Positions 1-13,200 of a stretch of DNA of 62,817 bases are shown here, piece after piece. Made by a program: the position numbers and the translations under genes. The first letter of the stretch is position 1. Every line of letters begins with the position of its first letter. The notes below the pieces were generated by a model, which worked only from the letters and a program-made list of their open reading frames with translations, was not told where the DNA came from and ran no database searches. The stretch is from positions 79,099 through 141,915 of the forward strand of contig KN885337.1 of NCBI GenBank assembly GCA_000934455.1, in the 5' to 3' direction. Source of the stretch: Apostichopus parvimensis (lineage: Eukaryota > Echinodermata > Holothuroidea > Aspidochirotida > Stichopodidae).

Positions 1-212
1 AGTCAATACATGCAGCTAAGGTTAATACCCACAACACAGTGTACATAGCAGCGATGGACATCTCAGGTCTAGATAAAAGATAACAAGGTATCACGTTTCA
101 TTACAGTCTGCATTTTGTAGCGACAAGAAGAAAACTTCACTTGCAAGCAATGGAAAGTTAACTTTTTCAGAGCGCGGCACGCGGTTTGGGGCGAGTCTTC
201 AATGCCTTTAAG
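1..212 (-). repeat. Dispersed repeat, copy A (reverse)
   Basis: Read on the - strand, this segment matches 48733-48945 on the + strand over about 200 bases with small indels. Shared blocks include GGCATTGAAGACT, CTGAAAAAG, TGCTTGCAAGTGA, GTCGCTACAAAATGCAGAC and CCTGAGATGTCCATC. The left end is cut by the window edge. The type of element is unknown to me. I have an impression, from memory only, that this family is common in sea cucumber DNA. Confidence 0.75.
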
Positions 213-1111
213 TGCCTATATTGATACAGTATGCAATGTTTATGCCCAGCGGTATTAATGTACTGTACGTGTTGTGCAATTATTGTGCAGTACTTCTATG
301 CAAAAGTCATTTGAACCTCAAAGCTTTTGTATTCAAAATGTGAAAGCAATATCAAATATTTGGATTGGTTGTACTGTATGTATACACTGTATACAGTAGT
401 AAAAACTGACTGATTAATGTTGTAATTTGATAGATTATGATGTGTTGAACTGCAAATTGATAATTGAGGGTTGGTAGGTCTACACTGTATGATGACAGAT
501 GGCACAGTATTCGAAGGTACAGTTCAGTCGTTTATAAAAATACACCCAAAACCATGGAGGGTTTGAACGTTGAAAGAGCAAGTTGTCTTTTAGTCTTGGA
601 TCTTTCCATGGTTTGTAAGAAACATTACCGTATAGTTAAACATTATTACTGTAGAAGGATCTAGAGAAGGATGAACAAAAGTGAAACAAAATGACTCCTC
701 CCACGATATGTTACCTCTCTGATCAATTAACTTCATCTCAACTTCCTCAAGTGATAAGAATCATGAATAGAGGCATTGGTTTACACGTTTTACTATTTAC
801 CCGTTCAGAGCCATGTGCGTGGGCAGGACAACAGTTTTTTATTAGTTTTTTTCATTATTGTCATCTTCAAAGAGGGTAGTCCTGCTCAGTACAGAAGCAC
901 CGCTTTCCAGAGGAGCCCAGTGAGGTGCAGATGACACCAATTTCCTCTTGGTTGCAAAAGGTGCTAGTTTTTTTCAATAACCATGGCCACCGGTTGAATG
1001 ACCTCTCCGGGGGTAGCTATTTATGCTCCAGTCTGCCTCTGATCATGAAAATCATCCATACTCACAAATTTTTTTTTTTGCATCATTTTCTTCTTATTTT
1101 CTATTATTCAG
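213..1111. other. Non-coding stretch upstream of first exon
   Basis: I see no exon supported by both splice sites and myosin homology. Short open frames here are poor in composition and unsupported. The last 50 bases form the T-rich polypyrimidine tract and acceptor of the first exon. It is presumably the 3' end of an upstream intron, because the reading frame is already open at 1112. Confidence 0.6.
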
Positions 1112-1297
1112 GCGAAGTCAGAGGAGCAACTTGCGAGTGAACGTAACTGGATATCAGACAAGGTCTGGTTGGTCCACAGGGGAGGTTTCTCGGGGGCGAC
1201 AACTCACAGTAAGGACCTGTCACCTGATGGGAGGGTCCGCATCAAGCTTGACAGTAACGGCCAATTCCTTGACGTGGAGGAAGAAGATTTGGAGAAG
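1112..1297 (+). CDS. MYO18A: MYO18 exon 1 of window: N-terminal SH3-like domain
   Basis: This exon has 62 codons and is phase 0 at both ends. The acceptor is a long T-rich tract ending TTATTCAG at 1111 and the donor is GTAGGC. Local residues 18-28 read VWLVHRGGFSG, the hallmark start of the SH3-like barrel in class XVIII myosins. A VRIKLDSNGQFLDVEEEDLEK stretch (split as VRIKLD and LDVEEEDLEK) follows. There is no Met codon in the reading frame, so coding must begin in exons upstream of the window. Confidence 0.93.
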
Positions 1298-4200
1298 GTA
1301 GGCAGGCAGGAATATATATGAAAATGTTGTAATTTTAGAGTTGGATGTAAACTTTTAGCTTACAGTGTAGACGACCTCTCGATAGGGCAGGGAAATTCTC
1401 GTTTTGGCGGGAGGACTTTTCAAGAAAGTTTAATAATTTGTAGTTTTCTCTTTGTTTTCAGAAATAGTGCACAGGGTATTATTTTGAAAGTCTTCACAAT
1501 TACATAAATTTACTTAAAACTTCTCTTATACCTACAGTATCTCCTATATCCAAACATACCAATCTACCTAGTTTACAACTCATTGTTACATTACCTTTCT
1601 ATACCTAGCGCCCCCCCCCCCCCAATGACCCATGGTGGATTTTAGAACTGAATTTCCAGACGGTCAAGAAGATGTAATTCCTGATTTGCATGACCCAAAA
1701 ACTATTTTTGAGGCTGTCCCAATTTTAATTTTTACGCTCCAAAGCTTCCATTTATTTATGAAATCATTTTTGGTCATCCACATTTTGCTAAAGCAGAAGA
1801 TAACATTAGAAGAAAGCCCAGTTTATCCTGGTGATGACCAGCTGACTTTCTACTTATCAGACAGAAGGGGAATACTCTAATGTGTTGTTAAACATAGGAA
1901 TAATTTTCCTTTTCCTTTTTTGCCAAAAGGCCAATCATTCCAATTTTGACCGAACAGAGGATCTCTCGTCTCTTCTACACCTGAACGATTCCAGTATCTT
2001 ACATACCTTGCGGCAGCGCTATGGGGCTAACCTCATCCACACCTATGCAGGCCGTAACCTGCTCATCATCAACCCTACACACCAGCTGTCGGTTTATTCA
2101 GATAAGGTAAGTTCCTTGTTCAGAGGGGGGACAAAAATCACCAGAAGCTTACATTTCACGTTAATTTAGTTTCATTCCCTAGTTTGTTGTGACCGAGTTT
2201 CACTATTATTAATTTTTGTAATTCTACTTGGAAGTTCAACAAACACACATATCATTTTTACTGGAAAAGCCAGAGTCAGTGTGGGTTTTCTCGTGTAAGC
2301 CAATCATCGACTGAAAACTGACAAGAAAATTGTAAACAATTGTTAAACATGCAAGTTGGTAATTATCTGGACCAGTGCCAGCATGTAAACAAGGCATGGG
2401 CACTGTAAACTAGGCTAGGCAAAACCTGAAATGGTATTATATTGAACAGTGCCAGCATACAAACAATTAATGGGCACCACAAACTAGGCTAGGCAAACCT
2501 GAAATGGTATTAAATTGACCAGTGCCAGCATGTAAACAAGTCCTGGGCACTGTTAACTAGGCTAGGCAAGCCTGAAATGGTAGTATACACATACCAGTGC
2601 CAGCATGTAAACAAGTCATGGGTACTAAAAGCTAGGCTAGGCAAACCTGAAATGGTATGATGATTATGCCACACTGGGATAAATTATCGTAAGAATGTTA
2701 AAATGTTGGACAGTTTTATCAGTAGGAGTATTCAGGTTTTTCAGGTTCTGTTTTCAGTGGTTAACAGCCCTCTATTTAACTTATTGCTGGGAATACCTCC
2801 CTCCCTTCCTCTGAAAGATAATGAAAGGAAATTTTGATGTAATCCAAACCAACTAGTGACTAAAATGAAGAGAAGAAAAGAAATAAAAAGGGCTTAACAA
2901 TTAGGGTGAAGTACTTGACTTCAGTATTATGTTGTATATGAAGGGGAATTATTTAAGCAATACAATTCTAAGGTGATCATGCTTTCAATTGGTACTTAAC
3001 TAACAAAGATGTGCATGTTACAGTAAAGTAGAAAGTAGAAAGTGAAAGGAAAATAATAATGTAAAGAAAAGGAAATAAACTCACTTTAGCCTAGTATCCA
3101 GGACAAGACAAGTTCAGAAGACAGCATGCTATGTACACATGTGATGGGAACGGTTTACCCAAGGAAAGTTAAGATCAATTGCCTTCGTTCACAGTGACAT
3201 GTGTACACTTACTGTATAGCCTAAGATGTATATACTGTACTGCATACCCTAACATGTGTACTGTACACTGTGCTGTATAGCCTAACATGTGTACTGTACA
3301 CTGTGCTGTATAGCCTAACATGTGTACACTCCATACACTCCATATATATTTCATAGTTGTTTTCCACAATTCCTAAAGTCACTGATCCTTTTAAAGAAGG
3401 ATTGCCGGGCAGATTATAAGACGATTGTACTTAAAGATGCAATAGGTAATATGGAGATCTAGTTAATGCTAACTTCGGATATTTGCTGTTATTTCTTTCC
3501 ATTGATGAACATTCCAGTGAAGTTAATTACAAATTAATAACAAAGGTTAGCATTTTCCCAAGTGTCGCAAATTGGTTTTCAATTCCAGATGGATTTTTGA
3601 TTACAAATTGCTTTCATATCTTCAACATTCTACAGCACAAATCCCCTGACACTACCCAAAGATAACGCTAGACTAATTAAGAATAAAACATCTGCTATAA
3701 AATCTACCAAATATTTAATGTTTCCTTCAATTAATCTTGATTTTGAAACAATTTTCTTGACCTTTGCCTTCATGAGACATTTTAACAGTTTTGCCCAATT
3801 TTTTTTTTTTTAATGGTTTTTTGGGGGAGAAAAACTTACTGCGTTTATGACCATATTTGTTAAAATGGCTCCCATCTTGGTTGAAATAGTCTCACATCCT
3901 GTTCTAAAAATGTATAATTTGTTACACAACTGTGCCCTCGTACTGTGTAACAAAAGTTCGTTATGCGTGGAAATTAAATTACGACACGACAGGGACTGAG
4001 ATGGCAAATCTTCTTAAGACACTGAATGCATAATTAGTGGAAAGGCTATGTCGTTAAATGTGTATAGTTTTTAAGAGATTGGATTATTTTTTACTACTAT
4101 GACAATTTAAGGTTATAGCTAGGGATGTGGCTAGCAGCTTTTTTATCCATTTGACATGTCTGTAGTTTTTTTAAAAAAGAAATGAATAAGCAAATAATAT

Positions 4201-7200
4201 GTAATTGAAATAAGTATTTAATATATCAAAATCCTTTCAGATTGTTTCATAGCATGTCTTGTTTCATTTTTTTCAGTCTTATCATATTAATACATAGTTT
4301 CCGTCCAGTTTAGATGTAAAATGTTTACTTCAAGACAAACGAAGAGTTTTTGAGTACGTCGATCGTCTGTAAAATGATTTCACAACTTCTTTGTGCCTAA
4401 TCTAATATCGTGATAGTTCAAAATGAATGTGTTGCATAACTAGCAATTTATCATGTTCCCAGCTTTCCCCTTGTAGCTTGCCACCTCCCCATTACCCCAG
4501 AAGTTACTAAATAATTACCTTCCAATAACACTGACCCCTTATTCCCTTCCCTGTTCAATTCTCATATAATAGCCATAATACTGTACATTCATAAGTTTTG
4601 CTTCAGCCTCAGGTATTTATATTTAAAGTGCTGTGATATCATTTGACTAACTTTTTACTAGTGTTCCCCCTTTTCATAAGATTTCTGACCATAATCTTGT
4701 CTAAATCAAGATACCAAACATAAAATTAACAAGGGGCAGAGCTAGACTTGTTTTCTTGAGGGGTGGATGTCACTGCTTTCCTAGGGGACAGGTAGAACCA
4801 ACAGTATTTAAAAAATTGAAAAATTCTGAAAAAGTTTTTTGTTTTTGGCCAGGGGAAAGGGGGTTGCCAAATGTTTTGGGGCCTTAAGTCCCCTAGGTCT
4901 CAGTAGCTATACCACTGTAGTTAACCCTTCCACTCCCCCCCAAAAAATAGAGAGAAAAAAGAAAGAAAGAGAGATCAAGGAAGGATACTGCATGAAATAA
5001 GATGCGAGGGACGGGAATATCTTTCAGAATATCATCGTATTTTAGTGAGCCAAGGGCTCACCAAGTACAACAATGCTCTGAAGTTTGTACTCAAATACAC
5101 TTCAAATGATAGTCCAAAGGTCAAATTTATTTTTGTATGGATGATAAAAGAACATACTCTTTAAAAGCATCCTTGTGAAATTTACATGTTGACACATTTT
5201 GTACTCAAAGTGAACTTGAAGCAAACAGGTGTGATGTCATAGCTCAACAGAATGACAAATCTATGGAATGCCTTCCTTTAAAATTCACATCATTCAATTC
5301 CATACTTGAAAGAAACAATCATGGTGATTGGTATTGTTAAATTTACGTCCACTAATAGGTTAATTTGTTACCAGGATCCAATTCAAGGTCAAAACAATAA
5401 ATGAAAAAGAAAACATTTTTGTTGCTGCTAGTGTGCAACTATGACATCATATCTGTTTGCTTCAAGTTCACTTTTAATATGTTACAATCTCTGGCAAATT
5501 TCAAATATTAGTTTCTCGATAATGCTATGTAAGATTTGGATGATGCAAATTTCACCAGAAAATGCTGACAATGTGTTTCTCTTTCATCGGTCGAAAATGA
5601 CTTCTCCTCTTCCTCTTAACCATCGTTTTAACGAACATCAGACATACATGTCTTGTTACCATAGCAACATACTGCACATCAGTCATGTGTCAATGTTGGT
5701 CTAATTCCACTTGATCATGAAGGCATATTTTACAACATGGACAAAATGTCTTGAGTACATCAGTCCATCTTGTGAGCCTTTTTGGCACTCCATATATAAC
5801 TTACTGAAAAAACTAAAGTATATAAAGTATTAGGCCTTCAGCACTGGATATAGTGCATAACAGATGTACCTATTGTCCTAGCATATCATAATACATCGGC
5901 CTAAGCATTCATAGAGATTACAAGATTCGAAAGTAAACGTCGTTAAATTTTGCTATTGTTCTAAAGACACATTGTTTTTGTTTTCAAAAGGTGATTAAGG
6001 GTTGCACGAAAAGTTCAAACCCATCCAATTTAGTTCCCTTTCTTGTTTCCTGAATTACTGCAATATAGCAAAGTCTGTACCTTCATATGTGTAGAAGAAA
6101 GATTGTAGTACACAAAATGTTTTCCCCCTATGTTGTATTGAGTTTTTCTGCCAGTGCTATACAGCTTTTTACTCTTTGATACAATTTGCACTCAAAGAAA
6201 AAAGCTCTTTGATTGTGCTATCGAGGAGAGCATTGCAGTAATACTGTACATCTCTGTCCAATATAGGAAGCAATAAAACTTACTTTACTACATTCCAAAT
6301 TGTCAATCATGGACAAAAAAACCCCCAAAGAATGAGATATAAGAAATACAATTTGCCTACAGAGGGTAAACTAATCACTTTCTTCGTATATAAGCTATTT
6401 TAATTTTTGTTATATTTGATCATATGGATTGGAAGTATTCCAGCATTTTTACAAGAGTCTTCACAAACCATGGATATTTTCGGTTGTAGACAGCTACTAT
6501 AGACGGCTAGATGACACAGAATGAAGAAGTCTGTCAATCTTATAAGCTTGGTCTGGTCCTAAAGCTGGAGAAATAACCATAAGTTTGTAAATTTTTCAGT
6601 TTGGTGGTTATTGCAGAAATATTAATCAAATTGAGTGGCTTGATTTGATGCTACCACAGCTGTAGTGTTGAATTCCCTCTGGCATAGAATTTGTCGGGGA
6701 AAGTTAGTCGTAGGAGACAGCTTTCATTGAACCATGCAGGTGACGAGACAAGATGACGGTAGAAGTCTGTGTGCGTGCTTCACCCTGTTTAACGTAATTT
6801 TTTATCCGCTTTTAGGTGCGAAATGGTAGGTCAACGTTTTGGATGCAATAATGTTGTAAAACTCCAGTTGTCTCTCATGGCGGGCGCCATATCCTCGAGA
6901 CCATGGATACCCAGAAAACCGACAAAACATTTCAAAACCGTTGTTTCTACAGAGCATTGTAGCCAGATTCCCTTTTTTCCTTTTTGTAACTTTTGTCTTA
7001 TTTGTAATGGAATATATCATTCAACTGTTATTTACTTATTTAGACTATGTGCAGAGAGATTATAGACCATGATCAATTAATTCGTACATGTGAGAAAAGG
7101 ACCTTTTTTGCAACTTTTCCTATACATGCAATCTAATGATTATCATTTTGGCAAAATTCAGCCGTAAAGAATTTAATTATGCTAGACAAATTCAAAAGCA

Positions 7201-10200
7201 CTCCAAGAAGGGATAAAAGTGTATGTGTCATTTGGTTCTCCTAAATTTTAACGATGTACAGTAACAACAAGTTTATAGTCTTGTTTAAATAGATTGAACA
7301 GTGTTTGTTCACTTTGGCCTTATTTATAAACTTCATGTTTTCCTAAAGTTGTCATACATGTACGCAATATCACAAAAGTCAGCCAAAGTGTCGGTTTTGC
7401 GTACAGTAGTTTGTTTTTTACATCAAATGGATCCAGTGCAGACTCAGATAATAAAGTTCATTTTGTTGAAAATCTGCAGGAATTTTGATATCCTTAGGTT
7501 GATCCTATGATAAATTGATGTTAGTAATATCACTTTATACAGTAGGATTAATAAAAATGATCAAACTATATGATCAAATGCAAACTTGCCTTTTTTAGTA
7601 CAACCGGTATAAAAATGCCATTTTCTAGACATCTCGCAAATGTTGGATTTGACAGTGATAGGGGCTGTAACTGTCATCTCGGAAGTGTTTGTCAACGTTC
7701 AGAGGCTAAAATGTTGCCAGTGTTGATGTAGACCTGGATGTCAAAAGTGCAATAGTAGGGTTAAGACAGGTAAGTTGGAGATATTATCCAAGACAGTGAA
7801 TTATGGAGTTCCATGTATTCAATGAGTGATAAACTTGATATAAAAATCACACATTGAACCCCACACATTGTACTTTCTATTAGAAGATAAAATTTTATTA
7901 AAAAGTTTATTCACAGGTTGCAGCCTTAGCACAGTATATTGCAATCTTATACTGAATAATGATAACCAGACCTAAAATGAATTTTACTATACATTGGTGA
8001 GAGTTTCATTTGGAATCAACTTGACCTCTTACAGTATTTAAACATAAAAGGTGCCTCCTTATACTGTAGTTCCGATGGACTTAGAGAGTGCAAGATTTGT
8101 ACGGGCATATGAATTTTGTCTCGCCCCCAAACCCACAAAAAAAAAAAAAATTGTGGAGAATATTTTTGATGACGTGTTGATGTCTTCTTCTTTTGTTTTT
8201 TGCTGTTATTCCTCACAGCATGCTACAGCAGTAAGTAGTACCAGATTTTATCTCTCTTTTTGCGTTTTATAATAATCGTCACCCTCATATATTTTACTAA
8301 CATTTTTCCTTTTTTGTTTTGCTATGTGCTGTGTGTCACAAAATGACCCCCCGCATGCGTGGTTTGTTATTAATGCCGTGCGAGGAGAAACGTGAACATT
8401 GCACATAGTCAGCACTTCCACCGGTAAAAATAGCTCGAAACAGTGCTTGAAAGTGGCCATGATACAAGTGACCATTCGTTGGTCATCGGTCAAAGATCGT
8501 CAAAGATATCAGGGAAGAATGGTGTTGTGAAAAATGGCCGTTTCCTAAAGAACATTTATTGTGAAACTGGCCATTTACAGGGAAACACCAAAGTACAATT
8601 AGAAATTAAAATGGTAGGGTAGATGTGGCCATTTAAACAGGTCGAACTGGCCATCGGTGCAAATGGCTACTTTTAAGTCCACCCAATGGCAATTTGATGG
8701 CAAAAGACCACCAAATGTCCATTTAATGGCAAATTGTCCAATGAAATGGTCATTTAATTGATATTCATGAGAATTTTTTAGCTGAATACAAATGGGTCAT
8801 ATCAAATGTATTAATACAGACAATCATACTAACTAACAGAAATCATTTTAATTGATTCTTTAACTTCTTATATATACCATGGTGTCATTATTAAAGCAAT
8901 CCAGGGGCCTCCATCCAGGAACTCCTGTTGTAATTACTTGCAAGATTTTTTTTTTCATAAGCTAATTTGGAGGAAACAAACATTTTAAGAAGCTTTTTTA
9001 TTTGACTTGTGTAAGGTAGTCGATGCTATTCTAGGTGAAAACCTCTAAAACATGTAGGTCACCATGACATTGGATTTTATAAAAACAAAATTAAAAAAAG
9101 GATTTGTCTTTTATTAAGAATAAAGAACTGAAGATTTATGTCCAAATTTTTCTTGTGTAAATTTCCTGTGTGTTTTTTTCTCTCAATATTTACTGGTTTG
9201 TGAAATTTTGTAAGAAAATGACTAGAATCATGATTTACTAACTAGATTGCTAAGTAACTCAAAATTCGGTAAAAGCTATCTAGAGAGATGTCCTAGTTTG
9301 GTCAATTGCAATATAAATTTTTCTGAATAATTTGTCTCAAATTTGAGAATGCACAATTAAACAGCAGTTTTCAATCGCCTTCAACTGACACAGTATCTGG
9401 TCAATAGTAAGTGGTTAAGATCACTTACAGACATTTACCAAATTGTCACATTTCAAGAATTTTAGTCATTATAAATGGTAACAAATATATGCTAAAAGGA
9501 CTTGCAACTTGGAAAGTCTATAGCCTAACGTTAACATCCCTTGTCCCCATCTCAAAGAATATTTTAAAATGACTAATTATTTGAACATTTATGACAGAGC
9601 TACCGGATGCATGTATTATTTGTTAATAGCAAATTGGACTTCAAAGTTTTGGCACAGAATGCCAAAGGTCTTTATTTTTTGCTTTTTATGTTGCACTTTA
9701 ATTTGGGGATATTATTTTTTGTTCTTTAAAAATGGTTGCAAATTCCACAAAATTGATTTTGAACCACCTTAGTATGTAGATGAACACATCATAAATCCAT
9801 AATTGTTAAGGATTTATAGATAACATATGTAGCAAAAGTTAATATTTTGCCCGCCTAGGATTATTAAATTACATTATCACTTATATGCTATCTGCTAATT
9901 TGCATAAAAGATAGAAAAGTACATTTTTGTTGGTTAAAAACTGCTAACTCAGACTCAATATGCAAAGTCTTTAGTTTAACTATGTAGTTTCACTTTAATT
10001 TGGGGTGAAGTTTTTCCTGTTAATTTATTAATTAAGTTAACTAATTTCACAAATTTGGTTTTTAACCACCTTACCGTGTAGATATATGCACCAATCATAA
10101 ATCCACAATTGTTAAATATTTCACATATTTCACATATTTAGCAGAATTAATGTTTTATCTGCACTGTATTATTAAATTACATGATCACAGACCTGCTGTC

Positions 10201-13200
10201 TGCTAATTTGCATAATTCACATAAAAAACTCCAACTCTTTGCATAATTAATTAACACATGGCCATGATGATAGACAGACTAGTAATTACATTGGTGATAT
10301 ATTTATAATATGTTCTAAAGTGAATGCAATATGGAGACAAGATCTCACTTGCAAGAAATTTGCTGGTACAGTCAAAATATAAGAAGGTTCCTGCACATAT
10401 CTGGCCTTCAGGAACCTTGCAGACAATGTATGCCCACAACTCCACCCAGTTGGGACAATTTATTTCCATATGCTGTATTTTCATATCCTGCTTCAAAGCA
10501 CTGGTATTGACAGTACCAGCAATATGGATATCATGTTTCTATTAGATAAAAGGTTAGGAACTGTTTTTACTGTTAGTAGTAGTGCTTTGAAGCATGGTAT
10601 GGGAGGACAGTATAGAGTGGTAATAGCATTAGGAAATTGTCCCAACTGGCTGACAACTCAGATGTTATGTGCGCAGCATCGTGAAAATTATTTACGACGA
10701 GAGGCTCGCTTCTTGGAATTTGGTTATAGGCTCATGTGCAGTATTATGTATTTTCTCTTTGTGATACTTCACTTGACTGCATAACATCGTCACGGTTACA
10801 TCTGAATTTGGATCTGAATGTCGTTTGGTTTTAGGGCCAGTGTGCCATCCTGGATCACTTTACTATAGAATAGTATAATAAAATCCTTGCAAGAATTACA
10901 GTAGTTTATCAAATTGTTTGGTCATCGAATGTTAAAGTAGTCATGCTCTGTATCAGGAATTTCTTTTCACATAGTATTGCATAGATTTGCATAGTAAATA
11001 AGATGATATGCAATTTAACAGACCAAATTACTGCACAAATTATACTAACTCAAAGGCAATGTGTGCCCTGGTAGTCTGCAGTTTGTACAATATTCTTTAG
11101 AAACCACATTTCTAATGAAGAAATAAGAGATTAATGTTGTTAAACTGATCAGTGATTTGTANNNNNNNNNNNNNNNNNNNNNNNNNNNNNNNNNNNNNNN
11201 NNNNNNNNNNNNNNNNNNNNNNNNNNNNNNNNNNNNNNNNNNNNNNNNNNNNNNNNNNNNNNNNNNNNNNNNNNNNNNNNNNNNNNNNNNNNNNNNNNNN
11301 NNNNNNNNNNNNNNNNNNNNNNNNNNNNNNNNNNNNNNNNNNNNNNNNNNNNNNNNNNNNNNNNNNNNNNNNNNNNNNNNNNNNNNNNNNNNNNNNNNNN
11401 NNNNNNNNNNNNNNNNNNNNNNNNNNNNNNNNNNNNNNNNNNNNNNNNNNNNNNNNNNNNNNNNNNNNNNNNNNNNNNNNNNNNNNNNNNNNNNNNNNNN
11501 NNNNNNNNNNNNNNNNNNNNNNNNNNNNNNNNNNNNNNNNNNNNNNNNNNNNNNNNNNNNNNNNNNNNNNNNNNNNNNNNNNNNNNNNNNNNNNNNNNNN
11601 NNNNNNNNNNNNNNNNNNNNNNNNNNNNNNNNNNNNNNNNNNNNNNNNNNNNNNNNNNNNNNNNNNNNNNNNNNNNNNNNNNNNNNNNNNNNNNNNNNNN
11701 NNNNNNNNNNNNNNNNNNNNNNNNNNNNNNNNNNNNNNNNNNNNNNNNNNNNNNNNNNNNNNNNNNNNNNNNNNNNNNNNNNNNNNNNNNNNNNNNNNNN
11801 NNTATAATAGAAAGTATTATAGAGAACCTGGCAGGGAATATTAAAAACAACTTTTGCCTGATGGATCAAGCCCCTTTTGTGAAGCTTGCTTTCAATATAC
11901 TATCCAGGGTAATATACGATACTGCACAATAGTGGTTGTGCAATGTCTCCTCCAGATATAACTGTGTCTGACATGTCGCTCTGCTCTGAACAATCAAATA
12001 AAATAGAATTTTCCCGTACATGGTAACATGGATGTATTGGACAGGGAATGTTGTTATGGGTTTGGACTTGCTTCAAATTCTGTGCAAATTGTACAGTTTT
12101 TGACAGTTGATTGAAAGTTGAATAAAAGGTCAACCATCCAAAACATCAAGGCCCTTTAACTTTGTATACATATCCAAATGCTGGAGGGGAAAGGGGAAGG
12201 GGATATGTACCCAACTGCCAGAGGGGGAAGGAAAGGGGAGATGTACCCCAAAGCTGGAGGGGGTGGGAGGGGAGAGGAAAGAGGAGGGATGACAGGGTTC
12301 CCTAATATGTTCAAAGGATTGATTTTCATATTGGTTCCGTTTCCCATAATCATTAAAAATTATATTGACTGAAGATTTAAATTATATCGATTGAAGATTT
12401 GTCTGACTCCCTCCCTCCCTCCCTCTCCTCTATCCCTCCCCCTCCCCTCCTCTCCTTTCCCCCTCCCACTCCCACTCCCACCTAATCAGAACCAGGTGTC
12501 AGTGACCCTGATGATGCCTATCCTGTTTTGTATCCTCCTCCTCCTTTAGAATTTACTAAATTCAGTAAATTACAGATTGAGTTCATTCTTTGGAATTAAC
12601 ATATGTTAACACTACGCCGTTGGTACAATACAGTATATAAGTAGTGGATGATACCCTTATGTTAGGATTCCAACACAGTATATTTTGGGTGTCTATTTTA
12701 TACCCTCATAAAAACAAGCTTAAGTTTACAAATACAAATATATCAAACCTAAATGGTTGAATGAGTATATGGGAACTCTACCAAACTTGTGTCATATATG
12801 ACAATTAAATAAAAAAAATATGTGATGGGGAGAGATATCATTCTGGTTTATGTCTAATACTTGATAGATCAATGGATTGATGGATCGATTAATCAATCGG
12901 TGGATGGATTGATTGATTGATATTACTTTGCGTTAATTCTTGCATCTAACCCATATTAATGCATGATATACTTTCGATTGAGTTCATCCTTTGACAATGC
13001 AATGTACATCTATCAGCTAACCAATTAGCAAGTAAATTATTATGCAAAATCATTGTATAGAATGATATGCACATTTATATATATTCTAAAAATAAACTGC
13101 AGTTATTTATTGTACCTGTAATGCAGAATGCAGACATGCCTCATATTCATGTTACCAAATTTGCTGTGCAGAATTATGCTAGAAGTACTCTGCATTTACT

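Noticed and set aside
549-660. ATG with apparent good context (ACCATGG) and a 36-codon frame, possible first exon
   Set aside because: It stops before any donor that would join the myosin frame, and has no similarity to the family. The exon at 1112 has a strong acceptor and an open phase-0 start.
11045-11869. Long open frames on both strands across 11045-11869
   Set aside because: They exist only because the run of N contains no stop codon. This is an assembly gap.
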